From: an uncultured Dehalococcoidia bacterium | Lineage (GTDB): Bacteria > Chloroflexota > Dehalococcoidia > Lucifugimonadales > UBA1127 | Assembly (NCBI GenBank): GCA_951812285.1 | Contig: OX638292.1 | Span: 62,001 to 126,000 of the forward strand | Length of the DNA stretch: 64,000 nucleotides | Direction of reading: 5' to 3' | Shown here: piece by piece, positions 16,802 to 25,094 of the stretch | Layout: every line of letters begins with the position of its first letter | How positions within the stretch are numbered: the stretch's first letter is position 1 | Made by a program: the position numbers and the translations under genes | Notes under the pieces: model-generated | Told to the model about the DNA's origin: nothing | Seen by the model: the letters and a program-made list of their open reading frames with translations, nothing else | The model's database searches: none

Positions 16802-17536
16802 CTACCCCGACGCGGGCATGCTGCCCACCAGCCGCAGCGCCTCTCGCAGGTCAACGGCGCCCGTGTACAGCGCCTTGCCGACGATTGCTCCGCTGACGCC
16901 GAGCCCCGCCAGCCGCTCCAGGTGCCGCACACTCGCGACGCCGCCCGCGGCAATGATGGGCGAGGACAGGTTCTGCACCGCCTCCGTCATCGCCTCGAAG
17001 TTCGGCTCCGTCAGTGTGCCGTCCCGGCTGATGTCCGTGTACTCCAGGTGCTCTACGCCCACCGCAATCATCTGCCGCATCAGGTCCAGCGCCCGCAGTT
17101 GCGATGGCTGCTTCCACCCCCGCAGCGCCGCCCATCCATCCCGCGCGTCAACCGAGACGACGATGCGGCTCGCCCCGAACCGCTCGATCAGCGCGCCGAC
17201 GAAGTCCGGGTCCTCCACGGCAGACGTCCCAAGGACCAGCCGGTCTACGCCCGACTCCGCCAGCGTGTCGGCCTTGTCCATGTCCCGGATGCCGCCGCCA
17301 ACCTCGATGGGCACGCTCACCCCCGCCGCGATGGCGCGGATGGCGTCCAGGTTCGCAAACTCGCCCGACGCCGCCCCGTCGAGATCGACGACGTGAATCA
17401 GCGTTGCGCCCTCGTCCTGCCAACGCAGCGCCACGGCCAGCGGGTCTGTTCCGTAGACCTCTTCCTGGTCGTAGTCGCCCTGGTAAAGACGGACGCAACG
17501 CCCTCCCCGCAGGTCAATTGCCGGGATCACGTCCAT
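16802..17536 (-). CDS. hisA: ProFAR isomerase (HisA)
   Basis: A 244-residue (beta/alpha)8 barrel that isomerises phosphoribosyl-formimino-AICAR ribonucleotide in histidine synthesis. The catalytic D8 (MDVIPAIDLRGG) and D130 (VVSVDARDG) are present; VGGGIRDM near 80 and AAGGVASVRHL near 195 bind phosphate. Length is normal. It may also act as PriA in organisms lacking TrpF, but nothing here shows that. It lies downstream of hisH and the SH3-like gene. Confidence 0.95.
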   Translation of the reverse strand: MDVIPAIDLRGGRCVRLYQGDYDQEEVYGTDPLAVALRWQDEGATLIHVVDLDGAASGEFANLDAIRAIAAGVSVPIEVGGGIRDMDKADTLAESGVDRLVLGTSAVEDPDFVGALIERFGASRIVVSVDARDGWAALRGWKQPSQLRALDLMRQMIAVGVEHLEYTDISRDGTLTEPNFEAMTEAVQNLSSPIIAAGGVASVRHLERLAGLGVSGAIVGKALYTGAVDLREALRLVGSMPASG

Positions 17537-17617
17537 GCCGGGACCGTCCTTGGAAAGGTATGGGCGCTGCCGCCTTGTGGCGGCGCTGCCGCCCTCAAGC
17601 TGCGCATGCGCCCCAAG

Positions 17618-17833
17618 CTACGACGATTCCAGGTTGTGCTCTTCCACAAAGTAGGAATCGCGCACGCCATCGAAGCGGATGAGGTACACGGGGTCGCCCT
17701 CGCCGTACGTGGAGGGCATCGTGCGCTCAGGCACTTCCGTGATCACACGCCCCTTCTGGCCGATGATCTCTTCCTGGATCCCGCGGATGGTGCTGGGGAC
17801 CTGCACCAGGTCCCCCTTCTGAAACTTTCCCAT
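17618..17833 (-). CDS. Small SH3-like barrel protein, unknown function
   Basis: A 71-residue protein beginning MGKFQKGDLVQVPSTIRG and ending YFVEEHNLESS. The KGDLVQVP start, IIGQKGRVITEV loop and YLIRF-DG strand look like an SH3-type or KOW-like barrel. The start is fixed by a strong GGATGACC/GGAGG-like site. It is placed between hisH and hisA, 39 bp from the hisH stop, on the same strand. No role in histidine synthesis is known. Confidence 0.6.
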   Translation of the reverse strand: MGKFQKGDLVQVPSTIRGIQEEIIGQKGRVITEVPERTMPSTYGEGDPVYLIRFDGVRDSYFVEEHNLESS

Positions 17834-17872
17834 AGGTCATCCTCCAAAGAAACCTCTCCTGGTTGGCAGAGG

Positions 17873-18502
17873 TTACGCCATAGACCGTACCATGCGCAAG
17901 AAGTTCGCGTAGAGCCGCAGCCCCACGGGGCCGCTCTTCTCCGGGTGGAACTGCGTCGCGACGACGTTCCCTTGCGCCACGGCGCAGCAGAACCGCAGGC
18001 CGTAGTCGGTCACCGCCGCCGTCGATTCCGGCGACTCCGGGTCCGGGTAGTAGCTGTGCACGAAGTAGAAGTGGCTGCCCTCCGGCACGTCCTCGAACAC
18101 CGGGTGGTCCGGCTGCAGCAACTCGATGGTGTTCCAGCCCATGTGCGGCACCTTCAGCCCCGGCGGGAACTTTCGCACCTTGCCGGGGATGACGCCCAAG
18201 CACTCGGTGCCGCCGCCCTCCTCCGTGTAGTCGAAGAGCAGTTGCAGCCCCAGGCACACGCCGAAGAACGGCTTCTCGTCGACGATGGCCCGCTTGACCG
18301 ACTCCGTCAGGCTCTGCGCCTCCAGCGCCACCATCGCCGAGTCGCACGCGCCCTGCCCGGGCAGCACCAGCCCGTCCGCCGCCGCGATCTCCGCGGGGTC
18401 GGCCGTCACGTGCACGTTCGCGCCCAGGCTCTCCAGCGCCTTCGCGACGCTCCGGAGGTTGCCCGCCCCGTAGTTGATGATGGCAATGTTGGGCCCGCTC
18501 AT
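17873..18502 (-). CDS. hisH: Imidazole glycerol phosphate synthase, glutaminase subunit
   Basis: A 209-residue class I glutamine amidotransferase that supplies ammonia to HisF. The triad is complete: C83 in GVCLGLQLLF, H186 and E188 in TQFHPEKSG. The oxyanion segment LPGQGACDSAM at 48-58 is slightly changed from the usual PGVG. Its ATG overlaps the TGA of the upstream lipoprotein gene (ATGA), so translation is probably coupled. Confidence 0.96.
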   Translation of the reverse strand: MSGPNIAIINYGAGNLRSVAKALESLGANVHVTADPAEIAAADGLVLPGQGACDSAMVALEAQSLTESVKRAIVDEKPFFGVCLGLQLLFDYTEEGGGTECLGVIPGKVRKFPPGLKVPHMGWNTIELLQPDHPVFEDVPEGSHFYFVHSYYPDPESPESTAAVTDYGLRFCCAVAQGNVVATQFHPEKSGPVGLRLYANFLRMVRSMA

Positions 18503-19230
18503 TGCGTGAACAGCTCCAATAGCTCCAGGATCCTGCCCTGCACCAGCTCGCTGTGTCGGCCGTAGACCAGGTCCGTCCCGTGCTCGCCGCCCGTGAAGAC
18601 CTCGAAGAACCGCTCGCCGCTGGAGGCGTCGTACAGCGCCGCGCCGTCCAGCCTCGCGCTGGTGTCGTCCTCCGCAACCATGAAGAACTTGGGCTCGTCC
18701 ACGCTGGACACGTACTCCGCCGCCGACAGTCCGTCGATGGCCGCCGGCGCCGAGAGCGCGACGACCCCCGCCACGTCCCGGTTCGCCGCCACCTTGACCG
18801 CCGCCGTGCCGCCCATGCTCGCCCCGACGAGCACCGGCCGCTCGACGCCCCCTATCGCCAGGTAGTCCAGCGCCCCGCCGAGGTCAAGGTCGATCAACCC
18901 CAGCTCCTTGTCGCCTCCCGATGGCTCGTAGCCGCGGAAGTTGAAGGTGAAGGCCGCGTAGCCCTCGTCGGCCAGCGTCTTCGCGAAGGGCGCCCAGCTC
19001 TCCTGATCGGAGGGCCGCATGTGCGCAAGCACGACGGTCACCTCGCCGCTGCCGTAGTGCCGCCCGCAAAGCGGAATCCCGTCCGCCGACGTGAACTCCA
19101 CGTCGCCGGCCGCGCAATCTGCCGTAGGCGCGTCATCCGAGCACGCAGCCAGCGCCACAAGCGCGAGCGCCAGTAACACGGCAGCCATCGGAAAGCTGAG
19201 GAGTCGTCGAGCGGAAGAGCGGGGTTGCAT
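18499..19230 (-). CDS. Alpha/beta-hydrolase fold lipoprotein
   Basis: A 243-residue protein. The first 30 residues form a lipoprotein signal peptide ending in ALAAC. The mature part has a serine-hydrolase nucleophile elbow GASMGG near residue 133, FNFRGYEPSGG before it, an acid-loop region FMVAEDD near 185 and GGEHGTDL near 215 with the catalytic His. It should be a membrane-anchored esterase or peptidase-like enzyme; the substrate is unknown. The ATG at 19230 has GAGG upstream; a TTG six codons earlier is possible. Its stop codon overlaps the hisH start, so it heads the his transcript here, which is unusual for a secreted hydrolase. Confidence 0.8.
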   Translation of the reverse strand: MQPRSSARRLLSFPMAAVLLALALVALAACSDDAPTADCAAGDVEFTSADGIPLCGRHYGSGEVTVVLAHMRPSDQESWAPFAKTLADEGYAAFTFNFRGYEPSGGDKELGLIDLDLGGALDYLAIGGVERPVLVGASMGGTAAVKVAANRDVAGVVALSAPAAIDGLSAAEYVSSVDEPKFFMVAEDDTSARLDGAALYDASSGERFFEVFTGGEHGTDLVYGRHSELVQGRILELLELFTQ

Positions 19231-19344
19231 CGCTGGGACCTCATGCAATAACAGGGTTTGCGGTGTACGTGACAGAAATCACGACCGTACCTGCCATTAT
19301 AGCATTGCGCCCGCCCTTCCGTACGCGCGAAGCTATACGCAACC

Positions 19345-20298
19345 CTACGTCGGCGGCCTGTAGTGCCCGAAGGTGGAGCCGTAGTCTCGCTGGACGTCCG
19401 CCGGCAGGAAGTTGTCCTCGATGTCCCGCACGAGCGCGCCACCGGGGTAGACGAAGTCGTGGAAATTAGCAGCGCCCCACTTGCCCGCGGCCGCCTGCCG
19501 CCGTCGCTCGTCCATCGCGGCGGGCCCCTTGTCCTTGAAGTCGTTCAGCAGCTCCCACACCGCCTGCAGGCCCACGGAGCTCGTCATCGCCGGGAAGATG
19601 GCCACCGCGACGCCCCATTCCTGCAGCTCCTCCAGCGTCGGCGCAGGCGGAGCGCCTCCGAAGGTGGGCATGACGGCGCCGGGGATTCGCTCTGCGGCTT
19701 CGTGTACCTGCTCCTTGTGCTGGACGTTGTTCAGCCAGATGAGGTCGGCCCCCGCCTCCTGGTACCTCAGGCACCGCTCGATGGCGCCCTCGAAGTCGCC
19801 GCCCTCCGCGCCGATGAAGTCGCAGCGCGCGCATATGACGAAGTCTGGGTCGAGCGCGTCTCGCGCCGCCACCGCAGCCTTGTACTTGCCGACGGCCTCC
19901 TCGGTCGAGATGCAGCGCCGTCCCGCGGCGGTCCCCGAGAGCTTTGGAAACTCCTGGTCCTCGATGTGCAGCCCGGCCGCCCCGGCCCGCAGGTAGGTCT
20001 CCACCGCATGGAAGACGCTGACCGCGTTGCCGAAGCCCGTGTCCGAGTCCGCCAGCACGGGGATCGATGACACCGCCGCGATGTTGCGAGCCGCCGCCGC
20101 CATTTCCTGGAGCCCAATCAGCCCGATGTCCGGCTGTCCGTAGATGTGCGCGTTAGTCTGTGAGCCCGCGAGGAAGAAGGACTCATAGCCGAGTGTCTCC
20201 GCCATCCGGGCAGCCAGCGGACTGAATCCGCCTGGCATGATGAGGAGCTTCTCGTCGTTGATCGACCTTCGGAGTCTGGTGCTTGCCTTTTCCGCCAT
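19345..20298 (-). CDS. Isocitrate lyase / PEP mutase superfamily lyase
   Basis: A 317-residue barrel protein of the isocitrate lyase / phosphoenolpyruvate mutase superfamily, which breaks or makes C-C or C-P bonds on 2-oxo or carboxylate substrates with Mg2+. Seen: PGGFSPLAARMAETLGYES, VLADSDTGFGNAVSV near 80 (metal Asp pair), LHIEDQEFPKLSGT near 120, then FVICARCDF and ADLIWLNNV. The position of the KKCGH catalytic motif is instead PKLSGTAAGRR, so true isocitrate or methylisocitrate lyase activity is unlikely; an oxaloacetate-hydrolase- or decarboxylase-like role is possible. Confidence 0.8.
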   Translation of the reverse strand: MAEKASTRLRRSINDEKLLIMPGGFSPLAARMAETLGYESFFLAGSQTNAHIYGQPDIGLIGLQEMAAAARNIAAVSSIPVLADSDTGFGNAVSVFHAVETYLRAGAAGLHIEDQEFPKLSGTAAGRRCISTEEAVGKYKAAVAARDALDPDFVICARCDFIGAEGGDFEGAIERCLRYQEAGADLIWLNNVQHKEQVHEAAERIPGAVMPTFGGAPPAPTLEELQEWGVAVAIFPAMTSSVGLQAVWELLNDFKDKGPAAMDERRRQAAAGKWGAANFHDFVYPGGALVRDIEDNFLPADVQRDYGSTFGHYRPPT

Positions 20299-20400
20299 GG
20301 CTGCTGCTCCTCCTCATGCAAATTGGGCTGTGTAGGGAGTGGCCGGATGGCCGCAGTCTAATGAAAGCCGCCGCCGCGCGCCACCGAGTGCCGCAAACAA

Positions 20401-20430
20401 CAAGGGCCCCGGGTGCACCCGGGGCCCTTG
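20401..20430 (-). terminator. Terminator of substrate-binding-like copy A
   Basis: A perfect 15-bp inverted repeat CAAGGGCCCCGGGTG with its complement, followed on the minus strand by TTGTTTG. A near twin lies at 21482-21507 after copy B. Confidence 0.7.
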
Positions 20431-20453
20431 CAGCGCTCGTTCGAGAGAACTTG

Positions 20454-21341
20454 CTACGCGTGGACGGCATCTGCGTACGTGGCGGTGCCCACCTGGTCCT
20501 CGCCGAAGATGCCCCACTCCACCATCCAGCGGTGCGTCCGCTCGAAGGTCTCCTGCGTGTACGGCTCGAAGACCAGCCGCTCGCCGACGCCCGCCTTCCG
20601 GTAGTCAAAGTACTGGTGGAACTTTTCCGGCAGCTCGTCTAGGAAGTAGTGCTGGTAGAGCTCTTTCGCGACGTCGATCTCCCGCTGCGCACGCTGCAGC
20701 GCGTTGAAGTACGCCCAGAGCTGGTCGTCGGTGGCGTCTCCGTTGATCAGGAAGCCGATCATGAAGCCGGTGTCGACGACCTTGCGGAAGCCCTGCTGCT
20801 CCAGCACGTAGCCCGGCGTGCCGAAGACGTTGGCCGCCTGCACCCGCCGGTCGAGCGAGAGCTGGCACCGGTCCTGAGGCCCGCCGACGAACTGGAGGTT
20901 GATCTGGTCCTTGGGCAGGAACTGCTCCAGCGCCTGGATGGCGGAGAAGTGGCTGCCGGAGTGGTAGCCAACCGCGACGGGCACCCCCGCCAGCTGCTCG
21001 GGCTCCTTGATGTCGGACTCCGGCGCAACCCAGATGCCCGATGGCGTCACTGAGTAGGCGTGGCCCCACATGCGCCCTGACTGCCCGTGGGCGGCCATGT
21101 TGACGGCCCAGTGGCACGCCGAGCTGATCTCGCAGGCCCGTCCTGACTCCATGTGCTCGAACGCGCCGCGCTTCACCTCGACCGGCGCCTGGTCCGTGGT
21201 CGAGACCGTCGGCTGGGCGAAGAACGCGCTCGCATCCGCGCGCACAAACTCGTAGTCGAGACCCTCATCGGCAAAGTACCCCTTCTCTTCGGCCACCCAC
21301 TCCTGCAGGCGCCCGTGGGGCATCACGCGAAACTTGGCCAT
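20454..21341 (-). CDS. NMT1/THI5-like periplasmic-binding-fold protein, cytoplasmic, copy A
   Basis: A 295-residue protein with the type 2 periplasmic-binding fold of NMT1/THI5-like or ABC substrate-binding proteins: LQEWVAEEKGYFADEGLDYEF at residues 11-31, LAGVPVAVGYHSGSH near 118 and FMIGFLINGD near 195. There is no signal peptide, so it is not an ordinary transporter component. Known cytoplasmic relatives include 4,5-dihydroxyphthalate decarboxylase-type and pyrimidine-precursor enzymes; Cys and His of RACEISSACHW could be catalytic. The ATG at 21341 follows a perfect AGGAGG; the frame is open upstream but is leader DNA. Copy B (21543-22424) is nearly the same along its whole length, and both promoters share one operator. 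Confidence 0.75.
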   Translation of the reverse strand: MAKFRVMPHGRLQEWVAEEKGYFADEGLDYEFVRADASAFFAQPTVSTTDQAPVEVKRGAFEHMESGRACEISSACHWAVNMAAHGQSGRMWGHAYSVTPSGIWVAPESDIKEPEQLAGVPVAVGYHSGSHFSAIQALEQFLPKDQINLQFVGGPQDRCQLSLDRRVQAANVFGTPGYVLEQQGFRKVVDTGFMIGFLINGDATDDQLWAYFNALQRAQREIDVAKELYQHYFLDELPEKFHQYFDYRKAGVGERLVFEPYTQETFERTHRWMVEWGIFGEDQVGTATYADAVHA

Positions 21342-21437
21342 TGCAGTCCTCCTTGGCGTTGTGCAATTTTCGCTGGTTACAGCCCAGTATCGTTGGCGTC
21401 CTTTTGGCTCGTCAAGGTACGTGATGAAGCACCGTCC

Positions 21438-21452
21438 ATTCCCCTTCGGAAT
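21438..21452. promoter_or_regulatory. LysR-type operator in front of copy A
   Basis: ATTCC-N5-GGAAT followed by GTCGC. The same sequence is at 22521-22535. Both copies are 97 bp upstream of their own gene's ATG. Confidence 0.6.
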
Positions 21453-21481
21453 GTCGCCTCGGGGTGGTCGCAGCAACAACA

Positions 21482-21507
21482 CGGGCCCCGGGAATTCCCG
21501 GGGCCCG
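21482..21507 (-). terminator. Terminator of substrate-binding-like copy B
   Basis: CGGGCCCCGGGAA pairs with TTCCCGGGGCCCG, with AACAAC before it on the plus strand (GTTGTT after it on the minus strand). It is the counterpart of the hairpin at 20401-20430. Confidence 0.65.
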
Positions 21508-21542
21508 CGGGCGCCTGTTCAAGTGTTGGAGTGTTGGGACGC

Positions 21543-22424
21543 TTAGGCGTGGACGGCCTCTGCGTACGAGGCGTGGCCCACCTGGTCCTCGCCGAAGATG
21601 CCCCACTCGACCATCCAGCGGTGCGTCCGCTCGAAGGTCTCCTGCGTGTACGGCTCAAAGACCAGCCGCTCGCCGATGCCCGCCTTCCGGTAGTCGAAGA
21701 ATGGCTTGAACTTCTCCGGGAGCTCCGTGAGGAAGTAATGCTGGTACTGCTCCTTGGCAACGTCGATCTCCCGCTGCGCGCGCTGCAGGGCGTTGAAGTA
21801 TCCCCAGAGCTGCTCATCAGTTGCGTCGCCGTTGATCAGGAAGCCGATCATGAAGGAGGTGTCCACAACCTTGCGGAAACCCTGTTGTTCGAGCACGTAC
21901 GACGGCGTCCCGAAGACGTTGGCGGCCTGCACCCTGCGGTCAAGCGAGAGCTGGGCGCGGTCCACGGGGCCGCCGACAAACTGCAGGTTGATGTCTTCCT
22001 TGGACAGGAAGGGCTCCAGCGCCTGGATTGCGGAGAAGTGGCTGCCGGAGTGGTAGCCGACGGCGACCGGCACACCGGCCAGGTCCTCGGGCTCCCGGAT
22101 GTCGGACTCAGGAGCGACCCAGATGCCGGAGGGCGTCACGGAATAGGCATGGCCCCACATGCGGCCGGACTGGCCGTGGGCGGCCATGTTGACGGCCCAG
22201 TGGCACGCCGAGCTGATCTCGCACGCGCGGCCTTCGCTCATGCCCTCAAATGCGCCCCGCTTTACCTCGACGGGCGCTTGGTCCGTGGACGTGACGGAGG
22301 GCTGCGCCGACTGCTGCCGGCCTCGAATGAACTCGTAGTCCAGACCTTCGTCGGTAAAGTACCCCTTCTCCTCGGCCACCCACTCCTGCAGGCGGCTGTG
22401 GGGCATAATTCTGAATTTCGCCAT
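21543..22424 (-). CDS. NMT1/THI5-like periplasmic-binding-fold protein, cytoplasmic, copy B
   Basis: A 293-residue paralogue of the protein encoded at 20454-21341. It keeps LQEWVAEEKGYF, RACEISSACHWAVN, VAVGYHSGSHFSAIQ and FMIGFLINGDAT, and differs mostly in a few surface positions (for example EQFLPKDQ to EPFLSKED). No signal peptide is present. AAAGGAGG lies just before the ATG at 22424. The two copies are head-to-tail, and each has its own operator and terminator, so the duplication covered the whole transcription unit. A LysR gene is divergent from this copy, 129 bp away, and is the likely regulator of both. Confidence 0.75.
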   Translation of the reverse strand: MAKFRIMPHSRLQEWVAEEKGYFTDEGLDYEFIRGRQQSAQPSVTSTDQAPVEVKRGAFEGMSEGRACEISSACHWAVNMAAHGQSGRMWGHAYSVTPSGIWVAPESDIREPEDLAGVPVAVGYHSGSHFSAIQALEPFLSKEDINLQFVGGPVDRAQLSLDRRVQAANVFGTPSYVLEQQGFRKVVDTSFMIGFLINGDATDEQLWGYFNALQRAQREIDVAKEQYQHYFLTELPEKFKPFFDYRKAGIGERLVFEPYTQETFERTHRWMVEWGIFGEDQVGHASYAEAVHA

Positions 22425-22520
22425 GACGGTCCTCCTTTGGTTTGGACACAATCTCGCTGGTTGCCTGCGAGTATCAACATCGCCAAGTCTTGTGTCAAGG
22501 CATATGAATATGTACTATCT

Positions 22521-22535
22521 ATTCCAAACGGGAAT
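22521..22535. promoter_or_regulatory. LysR-type operator between copy B and the lysR gene
   Basis: ATTCC-AAACG-GGAAT, a perfect interrupted palindrome of the LysR kind, in the divergent intergenic region 19 bp before the lysR ATG. A sister site is at 21438-21452. Confidence 0.6.
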
Positions 22536-22553
22536 GTCGCATTAGGGGTTACT

Positions 22554-23447
22554 ATGGATTTCCGGGAGCTTCGCACGTTCTGCACGGTCGCTAGGATGGG
22601 CAGCATCTCCGCGGCTGCGCGCGCCTTGGACCTTGGACAGCCCGCGGCCACCAAACACCTCAAGAAGCTGGAGGAGGAGGTGGGCGTCGACCTGCTTCTT
22701 AGGGGCAAGCGCCCAATCCAGCTCACCGCCGCCGGCACCGTCCTGTTGGAGATGGCCAGCCCCCTCGTCGAGGGCATTGTGGCGCTGGAGTCATTCCGCT
22801 TCGACCTGGACGGCAACCGCCCGGTGACCATCGCCAGCACAGCGATTCTCATCGCCCAGCTGCTGCCGATACCCGTGCGGAGCTTCCGAAACAGGTACCC
22901 CGGGATCCTGCTGCGCCTCTGGCCGCGTGCCGAGTCCGAGATCCTGTCGATGGTGTCGTCGGGAGAGGCGGATTTGGGCGTCGTGCCGACCGCCGACGTG
23001 CCCGTGGGCTTTGACTTCACTCCGCTGTTCAACATCCGCCGCGTGTTGGTCGCCCCGAAGGGCCACCCCGTGAGCGACCTCCCGGAGCTCACCTACAGCG
23101 CCCTCGCGCGATGGCCCCTCGTCATGCTGGGCGCGCGATCCCGAACCCGCCGCCTCCTCGACGACGCCTTCCGACGCCGTGGCATCAGCTACGAGCTCGC
23201 CGTGGAAACGGACAGCGCCGAGGCTATCAAGCAGTACGTCGCGGGCGGCGAGGGCATCTCCATCCTGCCGGACATCTCGCTCTCACCCGGCGATTCCCAC
23301 GAGCTCGAGATCCTCCCGCTCCGCAACCTTCTGCCGGACGACGTGGTCTGCGTGGTCACCCTTCGTGGCCGGCCGCTGTCGCAGGCCGCGCAGGACTTCA
23401 TTGAGGAGTTGCGCAGCTTGACGGTCACGACGGCGTTGGTGGAGTAG
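22554..23447 (+). CDS. LysR-family transcriptional regulator
   Basis: A 297-residue regulator. Residues 1-60 are the winged helix-turn-helix (MDFRELRTFCTVARMGSISAAARALDLGQPAATKHLKKLE is the family shape), followed by a linker helix and the two-lobed co-inducer domain (VTIASTAILIAQLLPIP, DLGVVPTADVPVGFDF, SDSAEAIKQYVAGGEGISILP). AGGGG lies 7 nt before the ATG. It is divergent from the substrate-binding-like genes and an operator lies between. It probably controls them and itself; the co-inducer is unknown. Confidence 0.9.
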   Translation: MDFRELRTFCTVARMGSISAAARALDLGQPAATKHLKKLEEEVGVDLLLRGKRPIQLTAAGTVLLEMASPLVEGIVALESFRFDLDGNRPVTIASTAILIAQLLPIPVRSFRNRYPGILLRLWPRAESEILSMVSSGEADLGVVPTADVPVGFDFTPLFNIRRVLVAPKGHPVSDLPELTYSALARWPLVMLGARSRTRRLLDDAFRRRGISYELAVETDSAEAIKQYVAGGEGISILPDISLSPGDSHELEILPLRNLLPDDVVCVVTLRGRPLSQAAQDFIEELRSLTVTTALVE

Positions 23448-23464
23448 GGTAGCCCTAACATCCT

Positions 23465-24982
23465 CTACTCCGGCATCACCCGCCGCCGCTTCTGCGGCAC
23501 CCCCAGCAGCGTCAGGAACATGACGTTCTTCCCTGCCGCGTGTGGCGAGAAGAACTGCGTCACCTCCTCGTCGAAGAACGTGAGCCCCGTCGCGCCGAGG
23601 CCCATCGCGTACGCCGAGAGGTAGAGCCGTCCCGCGCGTATGCTCGCGTCCAGTTGCGCCGCTCGGTAGCCGCGAGCGCCCATCGCCCCCGTCACGGCGT
23701 CGAGGTCCGTCAGGAAGTAGACGTTAACCGCCGCGTCGTGTGCCAGTTCCTGGTTCAGCCCCAGGTGCCCGGCCATGAAGCGATGGTCGCCGGCGTGCAG
23801 CAGCTCGAGTTCCCCGCCCTCCGTGTGGTACACGTACGCGCCCGGCTCCAGCCCGTCCACCGCGTTTACGATGACGTACAACGTGTTCAGCGGCCTGCTG
23901 ACGATGCAAGGCCAATCGCCCGGCACCGGCCGCGCCGCCGCCGTCAGCATCGTGCGCAGCGCGTCCTCGCCGATTGGTGCAAGCTGGAACCGCCGCGTAG
24001 ACCCCCGCCGCAGTATCACCCTCTCGACCGACTCCGCCGGCCCCTCTGTCGTCACCGGCGCCCCAACCTCCGCCTGCGCCCCGCCGTCGAGCGCCCGCCA
24101 CACGGCGGTGCCTGCCTCGTCCAGCGACGTCGCCGCGTGCGCCTCGCGGATGAGTGGGTAGTCAATCTCCTTTGGCGAGTACGGCATTGTCTCGAGGTTT
24201 AGCCGCGCGGGCGCCTCAGTCGCCGCAACCGCCCCAGACCCGCCGCCGAAAGGAACGATGGCGACGGCCGCCTCGCGCACGCCGTCCACGTCGACCACTC
24301 GGTTAACTTCGTCGTCCACGAAGCCCGTGACGAGCTCCGCGGACAGCCCCCGCGACCCCGCCACCGACAGCGTGTTCGAGAGGATCGTGCCGCAGTCCCA
24401 GTACGAGTGCCGGTACGCGCGGCTCTGGTACTTCCATGCGTTCCGCCAGAACACGCTCGTATACACGATACACGCTGGCGCTGATGCCACACCGGCGTGC
24501 CCGGCCGTCGCGCCCACAAGCGCGCCGCGGTAGTCGCCCGAACGTACACGCCTTAGCGCGTTGTCCTGCGCCCCGTACTGGTACACCCCGGCGGGAAGCC
24601 CCGACAAGTCGCCGCACACGAGGTACAACTCGATGTGGTAGAGCGCGCCGGTGCACGATGCCGCCCGGAACGCCATCCGCCCGTTCGGCACCTTGAGCCA
24701 CTTCGTGATCCCCGCCGAGAGCTTCAGCAACGCCGCCACGTCCTCGATCCTGGGCACGCCGCTACTGGTAGGCGCGTCCCCCGCGATGGCCGCCAGCGCC
24801 CCCACATCCGAGGGCTCGACGTCCTCGGGCAACGCCACCGTCTCCGCCCGCCGGTACAGCTTGTACAGCCGCGGCAGGATGGAGAAGTCGAGCCTGACGT
24901 TGCCCTCCCGTACGCTCTGCACGGAATGGTTGGTCTTCTTGTGGTAGTCGAGGATGGCTTGGACGGCCTCGTCGGGGTTCAT
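23465..24982 (-). CDS. Two-domain SagB-type nitroreductase-fold oxidoreductase
   Basis: A 505-residue protein made of two nitroreductase-like domains of the SagB type in tandem. The first half holds KKTNHSV, LLKLSAGITKW and SYWDCGTILSNTLSVAGSRGL; the second half repeats the plan with ILRRGSTRRF, LLTAAA-type helix, YLSAYAMGLGATGLTFFD and VMFLTLLGVP. SagB enzymes are FMN-dependent dehydrogenases that oxidise azolines to azoles in RiPP maturation, but stand-alone double-domain members are common and uncharacterised. No precursor peptide or YcaO gene is adjacent, so a peptide-tailoring role is not supported. The ATG at 24982 fits; no strong ribosome site is visible. Confidence 0.8.
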   Translation of the reverse strand: MNPDEAVQAILDYHKKTNHSVQSVREGNVRLDFSILPRLYKLYRRAETVALPEDVEPSDVGALAAIAGDAPTSSGVPRIEDVAALLKLSAGITKWLKVPNGRMAFRAASCTGALYHIELYLVCGDLSGLPAGVYQYGAQDNALRRVRSGDYRGALVGATAGHAGVASAPACIVYTSVFWRNAWKYQSRAYRHSYWDCGTILSNTLSVAGSRGLSAELVTGFVDDEVNRVVDVDGVREAAVAIVPFGGGSGAVAATEAPARLNLETMPYSPKEIDYPLIREAHAATSLDEAGTAVWRALDGGAQAEVGAPVTTEGPAESVERVILRRGSTRRFQLAPIGEDALRTMLTAAARPVPGDWPCIVSRPLNTLYVIVNAVDGLEPGAYVYHTEGGELELLHAGDHRFMAGHLGLNQELAHDAAVNVYFLTDLDAVTGAMGARGYRAAQLDASIRAGRLYLSAYAMGLGATGLTFFDEEVTQFFSPHAAGKNVMFLTLLGVPQKRRRVMPE

Positions 24983-25094
24983 GCGCGCCTCCGAGGGCTA
25001 GCATACCATCAGCAAGTGCAAGAAGTGCTTGCTTCTGAAGAGCGGACATGAGGAATAAATCTGTAATCATTAAAAGTTGCCCGACGCAAGTGCT

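Noticed and set aside
15161-18565. 1134-codon open frame on the plus strand
   Set aside because: It is the shadow of hisF, hisA and hisH on the other strand in GC-rich DNA; its product has no plausible domain.
23465-24982. RiPP biosynthesis cluster around SagB-like gene
   Set aside because: No precursor peptide, YcaO or transporter gene was found near it.
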